Source of the DNA: an uncultured Clostridia bacterium
Lineage (GTDB): Bacteria; Bacillota; Clostridia; Christensenellales; Borkfalkiaceae
Length of the DNA stretch: 49,755 bases
Direction of reading: 5' to 3'
Assembly (NCBI GenBank): GCA_944376295.1
Contig: CALWCE010000013.1
Span: 1-49,755, forward strand
Shown: positions 6,959 to 15,654 of the stretch, piece after piece
Layout: each line of letters begins with the position of its first letter
Numbering within the stretch: the first letter of the stretch is position 1
Notes under the pieces: model-generated
Database searches by the model: none
What the model was told of the DNA's origin: nothing
What the model saw: only the letters and a program-made list of their open reading frames with translations
Position numbers and translations under genes: made by a program

Positions 6959-7954
6959 TTGAAGACTTATATCATCACCGGCGCCAACGGATTTTTGGGC
7001 AACAACATCATCCGCCTTTTGCAGAAGGAAGCCTGCGAGATCCGCGCCCTCGTGCTGCCCGGGGATAAACTGCATTCCCTGGACGGTCTGCGCTGTACCC
7101 TCTATGAAGGGGACGTCACGAAAAAGGAGACGCTTTCGGAAATTTTCACCGTGCCCGATGGGGTGGAAGTCGTCGTCATCCACTGCGCCGCCATCGTCAC
7201 GGTCAAATCGAAGTTCGATCCCAAAGTGCAGGAAGTCAATGTAAGCGGCGCGCTCAATATCGCCGAAAAGGCGCTTTCCGTGGGAGCGCGGCTCGTGTAT
7301 GTTTCGAGCGTGCACGCCATCCCCGAACGCGGGCAGAAGGTCGTTTCCGAAACCAAGGAATTCGATCCCGCCCTTGTTAAGGGGCAATACGCCAAGACGA
7401 AGGCAGAGACGGCGACCGCCCTTTTAAAGATGGTCAAAGAGCGCGGGCTCGACTGCGTGATCGTGCATCCTTCGGGCATGCTCGGGCCGTACGATTTCGG
7501 GCACAGCCATTTGACGCAGCTCGTGCTCGATTTTAGCAACGGCAAACTCACGGCGTGCGTCAAGGGCGGCTATGATTTTTCCGACGTGCGCGACGTGGCG
7601 GCGGGCATCCTGAGCGCCGCAGAGCGCGGCAGGACGGGCGAGTGCTATATCCTCTCCAACCGCTATGTGGAGATCAAGGAACTGCTCGATACCATCAGCG
7701 AGGTGCGCGGCACCAAGAAGATCAAAGTGGTGCTCCCCATGTGGCTCGCAAAGGTCACCGCGCCCCTTTCGGAAGCCTATTATGCCATCCTGAAATCGCC
7801 GCCCCTTTATACGCGGTATTCGCTCTATACCATCTCTCATCACGTCGAATTCACCAACGAGAAGGCAAAGAAGGAGCTGGGCTTTTCCAACCGCTCCATC
7901 CGCGAGACGGTCGCAGACACCGTCCGCTGGCTGGAGGAACAGAAGCGCATTTAA
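6959..7954 (+). CDS. NAD-dependent epimerase/dehydratase (extended SDR), TTG start
   Basis: 331 residues. The Rossmann motif TGANGFLGNNIIRLL is at the N-terminus, VIHCAAIVT is the NAD-contact strand, VSSVHA leads to the catalytic region, and YAKTKAE supplies the YxxxK active-site pair (about residues 143-147). These mark an extended short-chain dehydrogenase of the dihydroflavonol-reductase / sugar-epimerase type, acting on nucleotide sugars or hydroxy-ketones in the cytosol. The start is set by the ribosome binding site: AAGGAGG at 6944-6950 overlaps the GTG at 6950, so that codon cannot be used, whereas TTG 6959 lies 8 bp beyond. A terminator follows at 7975. Confidence 0.85.
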   Translation: MKTYIITGANGFLGNNIIRLLQKEACEIRALVLPGDKLHSLDGLRCTLYEGDVTKKETLSEIFTVPDGVEVVVIHCAAIVTVKSKFDPKVQEVNVSGALNIAEKALSVGARLVYVSSVHAIPERGQKVVSETKEFDPALVKGQYAKTKAETATALLKMVKERGLDCVIVHPSGMLGPYDFGHSHLTQLVLDFSNGKLTACVKGGYDFSDVRDVAAGILSAAERGRTGECYILSNRYVEIKELLDTISEVRGTKKIKVVLPMWLAKVTAPLSEAYYAILKSPPLYTRYSLYTISHHVEFTNEKAKKELGFSNRSIRETVADTVRWLEEQKRI

Positions 7955-7974
7955 GGCGCGGTCGATACTGCAAT

Positions 7975-8004
7975 AAAAAACGGAGCCGCTCGGCTCCGTT
8001 TTTT
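7975..8004. terminator. Bidirectional terminator between convergent genes
   Basis: AAAAAA, CGGAGCC-gctc-GGCTCCG, TTTTTT. It serves the epimerase gene (plus strand) and the M18 aminopeptidase gene (minus strand), whose stop is at 8054. Confidence 0.9.
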
Positions 8005-8053
8005 GCGTGTTCTGAAAGATCATGGGTGAGAATGCACCCAAAGAGCGGAAGGG

Positions 8054-9316
8054 TCAGAAGACCAAAAGATCGGCGGAGGGGGCCCCGTAGAAGGCGGAAA
8101 TGCCCTTTAATAGCTCCTCATAGTCGGCTTTTGCAAACGTCTCCACGGCGGAGTGCATCGCAAGCTGGGCAAGCCCCAAGTCCACCGTGCGCACGGGCAC
8201 CTGAGCAAAGCCGATCGCCCCGAGCGTGCCGCCGCTCCGCATATCCGAGCGGTTGAAAAAGGTCTGGAATTTGACGTCCGCGCGCGAGAAGATGCGCTTG
8301 ATGACGGCGGAAGAGAGGGCGTCCGTCGTGTAGGCGCCGCCCGCGTGCCCCTTGATGACGACGCCTCCGCCCATCACGGCGCGGTTGGTGGGGTCGCACT
8401 TTTCGGGATGGTTGGGGTGCAGCGAATGCGCGTTGTCGAGCGAAACGGAGAAGGAGCGGGAGAGCATCCGCTCATATTCGCTTGCCGAAAGGGAAAGGCT
8501 CTCCGCGATGCGGGAAAGCACGCTTTTCAAAAAGCCGCTGCCCGCGCCCTGCAGCGTGTGGCTGCCCACTTCCTCGCTGTCGAAGCATGCCGCGACGAGC
8601 ACGCCCTCGCCCTTGTTTGCCTCCGCCAAAGCGGAGAGGGAAGCGGCGACGCTCGACAAATTGTCGATGCGCGGCGAAGAGAGGAATTCCCCGTGTCTGC
8701 CGCTCGAAAAGGGCTGCTCGGCGCAGGCGGCGAACAGATCGAAGGAGAGCGCGCCGTGAAGGGCGCTTCCGAGTTCCTCCTTCCCCAAAGACCAGAGGGG
8801 GAGAAGGTCGGTCTGCGCGTTGGGGGAGAACTTTTCGTTGACCGAGCGGTCCATATGGATGGCGAGCGAGGGGATGACGATGTTCTCTTCGCTCACATAG
8901 GGCTCGGAGACGAGCACACCCTCCTTTTCGCGCACGATGCGCCCCGCGATCTTCAGGGGGCGGTCGAAAAAGGTGTAAAAGATGCCGCTGCCGTAAGGTT
9001 CAACGTTGAGCCGCGTGAAAGTGTCGTCCGAAAGGGCGGCGTTTTCTTTGAGTTTGAGGGCGGGCGAGTCGGTGTGTGTGGCGACGATCTTGAAGGCGCT
9101 TTCGGGGCGCTCCCCGATGCAAAATGCGATGAGCGCGCTGCCGCCCCGCGTGACATAGTACCGATCGCCGCGCTCTAAGTTCCATTCTTCGCCCTCGGAA
9201 AGGGCGCAAAAGCCATGCGCCGAAAGAAAGGCGGCGGCGTTTTGAACGGCCTGAAAGGCGGTGTACGAGCTCCCCAGATAGCGGGAGAGCCCTTCGACGG
9301 AAGAAAGTTCGTTCAT
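8054..9316 (-). CDS. apeB: M18 family metallo-aminopeptidase (aspartyl aminopeptidase-like)
   Basis: 420 residues, the normal length for M18. The zinc ligands and active site stand out: VATHTDSPALKLK near residue 80, CFDSEEVGSHTL near 245, and the SLDNAHSLHPNHPEK region with the conserved His near 300. The C-terminal GGTLGAIGFAQVPVRTVDLG and AMHSAVE segments carry the last metal ligand. The enzyme removes N-terminal (acidic) residues from peptides in the cytoplasm using two Zn ions in a tetrahedral dodecamer. AAGGAACG precedes ATG 9316. The gene has its own promoter at 9348-9375 and ends at a shared terminator. Confidence in the family is high; apeB is the usual symbol for bacterial M18 members. 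Confidence 0.92.
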   Translation of the reverse strand: MNELSSVEGLSRYLGSSYTAFQAVQNAAAFLSAHGFCALSEGEEWNLERGDRYYVTRGGSALIAFCIGERPESAFKIVATHTDSPALKLKENAALSDDTFTRLNVEPYGSGIFYTFFDRPLKIAGRIVREKEGVLVSEPYVSEENIVIPSLAIHMDRSVNEKFSPNAQTDLLPLWSLGKEELGSALHGALSFDLFAACAEQPFSSGRHGEFLSSPRIDNLSSVAASLSALAEANKGEGVLVAACFDSEEVGSHTLQGAGSGFLKSVLSRIAESLSLSASEYERMLSRSFSVSLDNAHSLHPNHPEKCDPTNRAVMGGGVVIKGHAGGAYTTDALSSAVIKRIFSRADVKFQTFFNRSDMRSGGTLGAIGFAQVPVRTVDLGLAQLAMHSAVETFAKADYEELLKGISAFYGAPSADLLVF

Positions 9317-9347
9317 ATTCGTTCCTTGATTTGTATTACTTTCTTAC

Positions 9348-9375
9348 AGTATATCACATCTGCGCCAAAATGCAA
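9348..9375 (-). promoter_or_regulatory. Promoter of the M18 aminopeptidase
   Basis: Minus strand TTGCAT (9375-9370), 16 bp, TATACT (9353-9348). It is divergent from the ATPase promoter about 100 bp away. Confidence 0.6.
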
Positions 9376-9397
9376 GCGGGAATCTGAAAAATAAAAA

Positions 9398-9451
9398 TTC
9401 CGAAACGGGAAGAATCATATAAAAATGGAATAGAAAATTCCGAAATGGGAA
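9398..9451. promoter_or_regulatory. Twin palindromic operator upstream of the AAA/DUF4143 gene
   Basis: TTCCGAAACGGGAA (9398-9411) and TTCCGAAATGGGAA (9438-9451) are near-identical 14-mers with TTCC/GGAA dyad ends. They are spaced 40 bp start to start, about four helical turns, so a bound dimer pair would face the same side. The second copy ends 6 bp before the -35 box. Binding factor unknown. Confidence 0.55.
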
Positions 9452-9457
9452 AATATC

Positions 9458-9486
9458 TTGACATAAGGGCGCAAAAGTGCTATACT
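9458..9486 (+). promoter_or_regulatory. Promoter of the AAA/DUF4143 ATPase gene
   Basis: TTGACA (9458-9463), 17 bp, TATACT (9481-9486). It lies directly downstream of the two TTCC-N6-GGAA sites. Confidence 0.8.
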
Positions 9487-9512
9487 GCTGACAAGAAAAG
9501 GAGGAAAGCGGC

Positions 9513-10736
9513 ATGATCGAGCGGAAAGAATATCTGGAAAAGCTGTTGGAATGGAAGGATAAAGCGGTCATCAAAGTGGTGACGGGCATCCGCCGCGCGG
9601 GGAAGTCGACGCTTTTAGAGCAGTTTCGTGCGCGGCTCGAAGAGAGCGGCGTAAGCAAGGAGCAGATCGTATCGCTCAATTTTGAGGAGCTGGAACATGA
9701 GACCTTGCAAGACCGCCATGAATTATATGCCTATTTGAAGGGAAAACTGCGGCAGGGGCAGATGACGTATATCTTTTTGGATGAGGTCCAAAAGGTGGAA
9801 GGGTTCGAAGAGGTCGTCGACAGCCTCTATGTGAAGGAAAACGTCGATCTCTATATCACGGGCTCCAATTCCTGGCTGCTTTCGGGGGAGCTCGCAACGC
9901 TCCTTTCGGGAAGATATGTCGAGATCGGCGTGCTGCCCTTCTCCTTCGCGGAGTTCTATGAAAGCCGCGGCGGGGGGGATCGGGACAGGCTGTTTGCAGA
10001 ATATATGGCAGACGGCGGGTTCCCTTATCTTGCCGCTCTGAACGGGTCGAGAGAGAGCGTTGATACTTATCTCGAGGGGATCTACAACACGGTCATCCTT
10101 AAAGATATCGAAGAAAGGCAGAAAAGGAGAGGGGAGGAGCCGAACAGGCGCAGGGTGACCGATCTCGCGCTGCTTCAGAACATCTCGAAATTTCTTGCAA
10201 GTTCGGTCGGGAGCCCCGTTTCCGTGAAAAAGATCGCCGACTTCATCACTTCGTCGGGGAGAAGGGTCTCGCAGAACACGGTGGACGATTACGTCGAAGC
10301 GTTGGTGCAGGCGTTCGTGTTTTACAGGGCAGAACGCTACGACGTCGAAGGGAAGCAGCTGCTCGTGCAGAATGCGAAATACTATATCGTCGATCTCGGG
10401 CTGAGAAGGTACCTGCTTCCGAGGCGCAATTACGATCTCGGGTTTTCCCTCGAAAATATCGTCTATCTCGAGCTGAAACGGCGGGGCATTTCGGTCTGCG
10501 TCGGAAAGGTCGGGGCGGCGGAAGTGGACTTCGTGGCAAGGAAGGGGGACGAGATCACCTATTTCCAGGTCTCGGCGTCATGTATGGATGAGGCGACTTT
10601 TGCGCGGGAGATCGCGCCGCTGAGAAAGATCGGGGACGATCACAGGAAGAAAATTCTGACGCTCGATCGGTTCACACCGGGCAATTACGACGGGATCGAG
10701 GTCGTCCATGCGGTGGATTGGCTGCTGGAAGGGTAA
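9513..10736 (+). CDS. AAA ATPase with DUF4143 domain (AAA_14 family)
   Basis: 407 residues. Walker A is VVTGIRRAGKSTLLEQF at about residues 22-38, Walker B is TYIFLDEVQKV near residue 88, and sensor 1 is LYITGSNSWLL near residue 112. The C-terminal third (DLGLRRYLL, NIVYLELKRRG, EVDFVARKGDEITYFQVS) is the DUF4143 domain, which resembles a PD-(D/E)xK nuclease fold with E-D-Q/K spacing. This large bacterial and archaeal family is present in many copies in gut anaerobes. Its biological role is not settled; mobile-element, toxin or defence functions have been suggested. AAAGGAGGAAAG precedes ATG 9513. Twin operators upstream suggest tight, possibly autogenous control. Confidence 0.88.
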   Translation: MIERKEYLEKLLEWKDKAVIKVVTGIRRAGKSTLLEQFRARLEESGVSKEQIVSLNFEELEHETLQDRHELYAYLKGKLRQGQMTYIFLDEVQKVEGFEEVVDSLYVKENVDLYITGSNSWLLSGELATLLSGRYVEIGVLPFSFAEFYESRGGGDRDRLFAEYMADGGFPYLAALNGSRESVDTYLEGIYNTVILKDIEERQKRRGEEPNRRRVTDLALLQNISKFLASSVGSPVSVKKIADFITSSGRRVSQNTVDDYVEALVQAFVFYRAERYDVEGKQLLVQNAKYYIVDLGLRRYLLPRRNYDLGFSLENIVYLELKRRGISVCVGKVGAAEVDFVARKGDEITYFQVSASCMDEATFAREIAPLRKIGDDHRKKILTLDRFTPGNYDGIEVVHAVDWLLEG

Positions 10737-10772
10737 CGGCGTTTGTCCTCGCGGCGGCTTTCCACCCCATCA

Positions 10773-10801
10773 TTGACAGAAAGAGGAGAGTGTGATATAA
10801 T
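10773..10801 (+). promoter_or_regulatory. Promoter placing +1 on the GH3 start codon
   Basis: TTGACA (10773-10778), 17 bp, TATAAT (10796-10801), a full consensus promoter. The expected first transcribed base is about 10808, the A of the GH3 ATG. Confidence 0.8.
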
Positions 10802-10807
10802 CAAGCC

Positions 10808-13222
10808 ATGTTAGAAAAATTCCGTAAGGCCCTGAGAAATTGGGTCACAAAAGTTTACATCGACATCACGGGAAGCCCCCTAAAACAGGGCGAAAACCTG
10901 GCGCCGCAGGGAGAGGCTGCTGTAGATCCCGCGATGACCGAACTTCTCTGCCGCGCCGCCGCGGAAGGGGCGGTGCTGCTCGAAAACGACGGCACGCTGC
11001 CTCTCAAGGATAAGTTTGCCCTCTTCGGGCGGACGCAGGCGGACAGCTTCTATACGGGCTACGGCTCGGGCGGCGACGTCATCAAGCCCTATCGGGTGAG
11101 CATCTTAGAGGGCATCCTGAAAGAGCGCGGGCTTGCACCCGATCTCGAGCTGTTGGAGGTCTACCGCAAGTGGGCGAAGGAGCACCCCGTCGACCACGGC
11201 TATTGGGGCAACTGGCCGCTCAACTATCCCGAAATGCCCCTTACGGAGGACTTCGTGAAGGGCGTTGCGGCGCGCGCGGAGACCGCCGTCGTCATCTTGG
11301 GCCGCGCCGCGGGGGAGGACAGGGACTGCCTCCTTCAGGAGGGGAGCTACTATCTCAAGGCGGAGGAGCGCAATATGCTCGCCCTTGCCAAGAAGTACTT
11401 CAAAAAGCTCGTCGTGCTCCTCAACATCGGCAACGTCATCGACTTTTCGTGGGTGGACGAGTTTTCCCCCAACGCCGTGCTCCTTTTGTGGCAGGGCGGC
11501 ATGGAGACGGGCAACGCCTGCGCCAAGCTCTTATCGGGTGAAGTTTCGCCTTCGGGCAAGCTGACGATGACCATCGCAAAGCGCTATGAGGACTATCCCG
11601 CAAGCAATTTCGGCGACGCTTCCCACACCGATTACACCGAAGATATCTATGTCGGCTACCGCTATTTCGAGACGTTCGCAAAGGAGAAGGTGCGCTATCC
11701 CTTCGGCTACGGGCTGAGCTATACCGCGTTCTCCGTCGATCCTTCGCTCACCTATGATGAGCAGGGCGCCGAGATCTGCGTGAAGGTCAAAAATACGGGG
11801 AAGTGCGCGGGCAGATGCGCCGTTCAGGTGTATGTGCAGAAGCCCTTCGGGAAGGACGGAAACCCCAAACGCGAGCTCGTCGGCTTTTATAAGACGGGAC
11901 TCCTTCCCGCAGGCGGCGAGGAAGAGGCGGTCATCCCCGTGCCCGTCTACCGCGTCACGACGTACGACGAGGAGACGTCGTCCGAAGTGCTGCTCGGCGG
12001 GGAATATGTGTTCTTTGCGGGCGAAGACGTGCGCTCCGCGAAGGAAGCGGGTCGCGTGACGACGGAGGGGCGCGTTTTGAGGCACCTTGCAGAGCGCGGC
12101 GCGCCCCGCATGCCCTTCCCCGTCTTCCGTGCGGAAGACAAGGGCGGGGAATATGCGCTCATCCAAGTTCCCGTGCGGCTCGCAAGATCGGACGTCAAGG
12201 CGGAGATGGCGGCTTCCATCCCGCCCGAGAGCCTGTGGGAAGCGCACACGGAGCCCTGCATCTTCGAGGACGTGAGAGCGGGGAAAGTGCCCCTCCGCGC
12301 CTTTGTTTCGCAGCTCTCCTTTGACGAGCTCGAAGCCGTCTCCCGCGGCGACTACAAGATGAACAGCCCCTTGGGTCCCGAGGGCAATGCGGGGGCGTTC
12401 GGCGGCGTGCTGCCCTCCCTCAACAGGAAAGGGGTGCCGCCCGTCATCACGACGGACGGACCTTCGGGCATCCGCTTGAAGCGCGCAAGCTCGCTCATCC
12501 CCATCGGCACGCTGCTCGCCTGCACCTTCGACGAGGCGCTCGTTTCCGAAGTGTATGCAGGCGTGGGGGAGGAGATGAGAGAGCGCGGCAGCGACGTGTT
12601 GCTCGCCCCCGGGATGAACATCCAAAGAAACCCCCTCTGCGGGCGCAACTTCGAGTACTATTCGGAAGACCCCGTCCTCTCGGGCAAGATCGCCGCGGCG
12701 GCAGTGAAGGGCATCCAGAGCGCGGGCGTTTCCGCCTGCCCCAAGCACTTTGCGTGCAATAATCAGGAATTCAACCGCAACAACCACGACGCGCGCGTCT
12801 CCGAACGGGCGCTGAGGGAAATTTATCTGAAGGGCTTCGAGATCTGCGTGCGCGAGGCGAACCCGCACTGCATCATGACCTCGTACAACAAGATCAACGG
12901 CGTGTGGGCGCACTATCACTTTGAGCTCGTGCGCGGCATTCTGCGCGGCGAGTGGGGGTTCGGCGGGTGCGTCATGACCGATTGGTGGATGAAGCGCGCG
13001 CGCTGCCCCGAGTATCCCAAACTCAAGGATAACGCTTACCGCATCCGCGCGGGCGTCAACGTGCTGATGCCGGGCGGCGACTACTTCGGGAAGCGCAAGC
13101 CCGACGGCACCGTGCGCGCCGCCATGAAGAAGGACGGCCTCACGATGGCGGAGCTTCGCCGCAATGCGGAGGAGGTGTTGGGTTTTGTGCTGCATTCTTC
13201 CGCTGAACTCCGCGAAAAATGA
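10808..13222 (+). CDS. Glycoside hydrolase family 3 with permuted domain order (beta-glucosidase-like)
   Basis: 804 residues. The order is reversed relative to classical GH3: the GH3 C-domain comes first (AAAEGAVLLENDGTLPL at about 48-64), then a fibronectin III-like domain (VQVYVQKP, ELVGFYKTGLLPAGG), then the TIM-barrel N-domain (ITTDGPSGIRL, APGMNIQRNPLCGRNFEYYS, CPKHFACNNQE). The nucleophile is Asp725 in GCVMTDWW. This layout is known from Ruminococcus albus and Butyrivibrio beta-glucosidases. There is no signal peptide, so it probably cleaves beta-glucosides taken up into the cytoplasm. The promoter puts the transcript start on the ATG and there is no ribosome binding site, so translation may be leaderless. 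The downstream SIMPL gene probably shares the transcript. Confidence 0.9.
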   Translation: MLEKFRKALRNWVTKVYIDITGSPLKQGENLAPQGEAAVDPAMTELLCRAAAEGAVLLENDGTLPLKDKFALFGRTQADSFYTGYGSGGDVIKPYRVSILEGILKERGLAPDLELLEVYRKWAKEHPVDHGYWGNWPLNYPEMPLTEDFVKGVAARAETAVVILGRAAGEDRDCLLQEGSYYLKAEERNMLALAKKYFKKLVVLLNIGNVIDFSWVDEFSPNAVLLLWQGGMETGNACAKLLSGEVSPSGKLTMTIAKRYEDYPASNFGDASHTDYTEDIYVGYRYFETFAKEKVRYPFGYGLSYTAFSVDPSLTYDEQGAEICVKVKNTGKCAGRCAVQVYVQKPFGKDGNPKRELVGFYKTGLLPAGGEEEAVIPVPVYRVTTYDEETSSEVLLGGEYVFFAGEDVRSAKEAGRVTTEGRVLRHLAERGAPRMPFPVFRAEDKGGEYALIQVPVRLARSDVKAEMAASIPPESLWEAHTEPCIFEDVRAGKVPLRAFVSQLSFDELEAVSRGDYKMNSPLGPEGNAGAFGGVLPSLNRKGVPPVITTDGPSGIRLKRASSLIPIGTLLACTFDEALVSEVYAGVGEEMRERGSDVLLAPGMNIQRNPLCGRNFEYYSEDPVLSGKIAAAAVKGIQSAGVSACPKHFACNNQEFNRNNHDARVSERALREIYLKGFEICVREANPHCIMTSYNKINGVWAHYHFELVRGILRGEWGFGGCVMTDWWMKRARCPEYPKLKDNAYRIRAGVNVLMPGGDYFGKRKPDGTVRAAMKKDGLTMAELRRNAEEVLGFVLHSSAELREK

Positions 13223-13245
13223 TCTATGGGAGAAAACAGGCAAAT

Positions 13246-13869
13246 ATGAGTACATTACGCATCACGGGCAGGGGCGTTTGCGCGCGGCCTGCCGATCGGG
13301 CGGAACTGCATTTGCTCGTGCGCCGCGTGGAAAAGACGTGCGCGGCTGCTTCGGAAGCGGCGCAGGAGGCGGTGAAAACGCTGTGCGCGCGCCTTCGCGA
13401 ACGCGGGTTTGACGAGAGCGGGCTCAAGACGATGGACTTTTCCGTCTCGCCCGAATATGAAGAGGCGGAGGGCGGCATGCGCCGCCGCGTGCAGACGGGC
13501 TATGCCTGCCGTATAGCGCTGCGGTTTACGCTCCCCTTCACGCCCGAAGGGCTCTCTGCGGCTGCCGACGCGCTCTCGGAGGGCGCGGAGGAGCTTTCGA
13601 TCGCCTTCTCAGTGGAGGATACCGAGGCGGTGCGGCGGGAGGTCGTCCGCTCCGCCTGGGCAGACGCCCTGTCGCAGGCAACGCTCTTTGCGGAAGCGAG
13701 CGGAAGCAAGGTGGGCGCCGTAAGGGAAGTTTCCCTTTCCGTCGGCGGCGCGCGGGCGATGAACTTCGGCGGGGCGGCGGCGCTTGCCGTGCGGGCGGCG
13801 AAGTTCGATCTCACTCCCGACGACGTGCGCGCGGAAGGCACCGTCACCGCGGAATTTGAATTGGAATAA
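13246..13869 (+). CDS. SIMPL (DUF541) domain protein
   Basis: 207 residues beginning MSTLRITGRGVCARPADRAE, the typical opening of DUF541/SIMPL proteins (a first strand with G.G.....PD). The LKTMDFSVSPEYEE middle motif and the SGSKVGAVREVSLS segment near residue 160 follow the family pattern. The family forms oligomeric rings in some bacteria; most members are exported, but this one lacks a signal peptide. ATG 13246 is preferred over ATG 13219 (which overlaps the GH3 stop) because GGGAG lies upstream of it and the family motif starts there. It lies directly behind the GH3 gene and ahead of a terminator, so it is the last gene of that operon. Function unknown. Confidence 0.75.
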   Translation: MSTLRITGRGVCARPADRAELHLLVRRVEKTCAAASEAAQEAVKTLCARLRERGFDESGLKTMDFSVSPEYEEAEGGMRRRVQTGYACRIALRFTLPFTPEGLSAAADALSEGAEELSIAFSVEDTEAVRREVVRSAWADALSQATLFAEASGSKVGAVREVSLSVGGARAMNFGGAAALAVRAAKFDLTPDDVRAEGTVTAEFELE

Positions 13870-13882
13870 ACGCTTTTTGCGG

Positions 13883-13917
13883 GCGGCGGCGCGGCGAATG
13901 CCGCGCCGCCGCTTCTT
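13883..13917 (+). terminator. Strong GC terminator after the SIMPL gene
   Basis: GCGGCGGCGCGGC-gaat-GCCGCGCCGCCGC, a 13-bp perfect stem, followed by TTCTTT. A second GC palindrome (CGCCGCCGCGGC-tt-GCCGCGGCGGCG) follows at 13924-13949 without a T-run. Confidence 0.75.
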
Positions 13918-13988
13918 TCGGGGCGCCGCCGCGGCTTGCCGCGGCGGCGTCCGCATTTGGTTTCTTGCCGCTTTTTTTGCTTTCCCCC

Positions 13989-14017
13989 TTGAAAACGGGC
14001 GCAAGATATGCTATAAT
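13989..14017 (+). promoter_or_regulatory. Promoter of the GH13 gene
   Basis: TTGAAA (13989-13994), 17 bp, TATAAT (14012-14017). It fixes the gene start at ATG 14048; the open frame extends upstream to 13784 but that part is not transcribed from here. Confidence 0.8.
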
Positions 14018-14047
14018 GAATGCCGAAACTTCTCAAGGAGACACCAT

Positions 14048-15361
14048 ATGTGGTTTGACGAAAGCATGTTTTATCAGATCTATCCGCTCGGGTTTTGCGG
14101 GGCGGAGCGGGAGAACGACTTCGGCGAAGTGCGCCACCGTCTCTCCCTCATCGAAGCGGAGATCCCCCGTCTCAAAGAGCTCGGGGTGGGGGCGGTGCTC
14201 TTCAACCCGCTCTTCGAGAGCGAGCGGCACGGCTACGACACCGTCGATTTCTACCGCATCGACCGCCGCCTCGGCACCAACGAGGAATTCAAAGCGCTTG
14301 TCGAAAAATTCCACGAGGCGGGCATCCGCGTCGTTTTGGACGGCGTGTTCAATCACGTCGGCCGCGCCTTCCCGCCCTTCAAGGAAGTGCTCGAAAAGCG
14401 CGAGGGCACCGATTACCGCTTCTGGTTCAACATCAACTTCTGGGGCAATTCGCGCTATAACGACGGGCTCGACTACGAAAATTGGGAAGGCCATCCCGAG
14501 CTCGTCAAACTCCGCCTTGAAAATCAGGACCTTCAAAATTACCTCATGGACGCCGTTCGCTTCTGGATCCGCGAATTCAAGATCGACGGGCTCAGGCTGG
14601 ACGTGTGCTATCTTCTGCCCCCGTGGTTCATGGAGCTTCTGCGCCGCACGGTGGATGCCGAAAAGAGCGAGTTCTTTCTCGTGGGCGAAGTCATCCACTG
14701 CGGCAACTTTCAGCAGAACATCTGCCCCGAGCGCCTCAACTCCATCACCAACTATGAGTGCTTCAAGGGCATGATCTCCGCCTTCAATTCCGATAACCTC
14801 TTCGAGATCGAATCTTCCCTGACCCGCCTCTTTTCTTCGCAGCCGTGGGCGCTCTATACGGGGAAGCGGATGCTCAACTTCGTCGACAATCACGACGTCA
14901 TCCGCGTCTATACCGCCCTCAAAGAGAAGCGCAACCTCTTGAACCTCTATACGCTGCTCTTTACGATGCCCGGCATCCCCTGCGTGTATTACGGCTCGGA
15001 ATTCGGCGCGGAAGGGGATAAGTCCGACCTTGACTATAAGCTCCGCCCCTTCATCGGCGATATCGATAAAACCAAGCACCCCGAGCTCGTCGAGCATATC
15101 AGAAAGCTTGCCGCGATCCGGAGAAGCAGCCGCGCGCTCTCCTACGGCACCTACCAAAAGGCGACCATCATGAACCGCAACTTCTCCTTTATCCGCGAGT
15201 GCGACGGGGAGCGCGTCATCGTCGCCGTCAACATCGAAGATCACGACTGCACCATCCGCGTCGAAGAGGCGGAAGGCACAGACCTTCTCACGGGGCAGGT
15301 GCGCAACCTGAACGACATCTATCTCCCGCCCTTCACGGCGAGTATCTACCGCAAGAACTGA
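14048..15361 (+). CDS. Alpha-amylase family glycoside hydrolase (GH13)
   Basis: 437 residues, cytoplasmic (no signal peptide). The four GH13 regions are present: region I VVLDGVFNHVG (about 97-107), region II DGLRLDVCY with nucleophile Asp185, region III VGEVIH with acid/base Glu214, and region IV FVDNHDVIR with Asp283. The short N-terminus starting directly in the barrel and the compact C-domain match intracellular neopullulanase / cyclomaltodextrinase-like or oligo-glucosidase members, which cleave alpha-glucosidic bonds of imported maltodextrins. AAGGAG precedes ATG 14048. It has its own promoter and terminator, so it is monocistronic. Confidence 0.92.
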   Translation: MWFDESMFYQIYPLGFCGAERENDFGEVRHRLSLIEAEIPRLKELGVGAVLFNPLFESERHGYDTVDFYRIDRRLGTNEEFKALVEKFHEAGIRVVLDGVFNHVGRAFPPFKEVLEKREGTDYRFWFNINFWGNSRYNDGLDYENWEGHPELVKLRLENQDLQNYLMDAVRFWIREFKIDGLRLDVCYLLPPWFMELLRRTVDAEKSEFFLVGEVIHCGNFQQNICPERLNSITNYECFKGMISAFNSDNLFEIESSLTRLFSSQPWALYTGKRMLNFVDNHDVIRVYTALKEKRNLLNLYTLLFTMPGIPCVYYGSEFGAEGDKSDLDYKLRPFIGDIDKTKHPELVEHIRKLAAIRRSSRALSYGTYQKATIMNRNFSFIRECDGERVIVAVNIEDHDCTIRVEEAEGTDLLTGQVRNLNDIYLPPFTASIYRKN

Positions 15362-15415
15362 ACGCATAGGACTGAACAAACAACTTGCGAATATGCAAAC
15401 GCTCGCTTTCAATAC

Positions 15416-15450
15416 GGGCAGACGGAAAACTCTCCGTCTGCCCTGTTTTT
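15416..15450 (+). terminator. Terminator after the GH13 gene
   Basis: GGGCAGACGG-aaaactct-CCGTCTGCCC followed by TGTTTTTT, a 10-bp perfect stem 55 bp beyond the stop codon. Confidence 0.9.
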
Positions 15451-15654
15451 TGCCGTTTTTCGGGGGCTCGGCGCGAAAAATGTTCATATCATTGACAAGA
15501 AAGGGCTGTATTTTTGCTGAAAATATGCAAATCAGCGGGAGAGGGCGCAGATTTTGCTAAGAACTGAATTTGTAAGATCATTTCACAAAGTGTAAAATAT
15601 TCCAATACGATGAAAAAAATCTACGGGTCGGCGCCAAGTTTTTTTCAAAAATAC

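Noticed and set aside
11531..13255. 574-codon minus-strand open frame opposite the GH3 gene
   Set aside because: High-GC antisense shadow with no motif, promoter or ribosome binding site; the plus-strand GH3 has clear catalytic motifs.
14033..15487. 484-codon minus-strand open frame opposite the GH13 gene
   Set aside because: Antisense shadow; the composition mirrors the GH13 codons and shows no domain.
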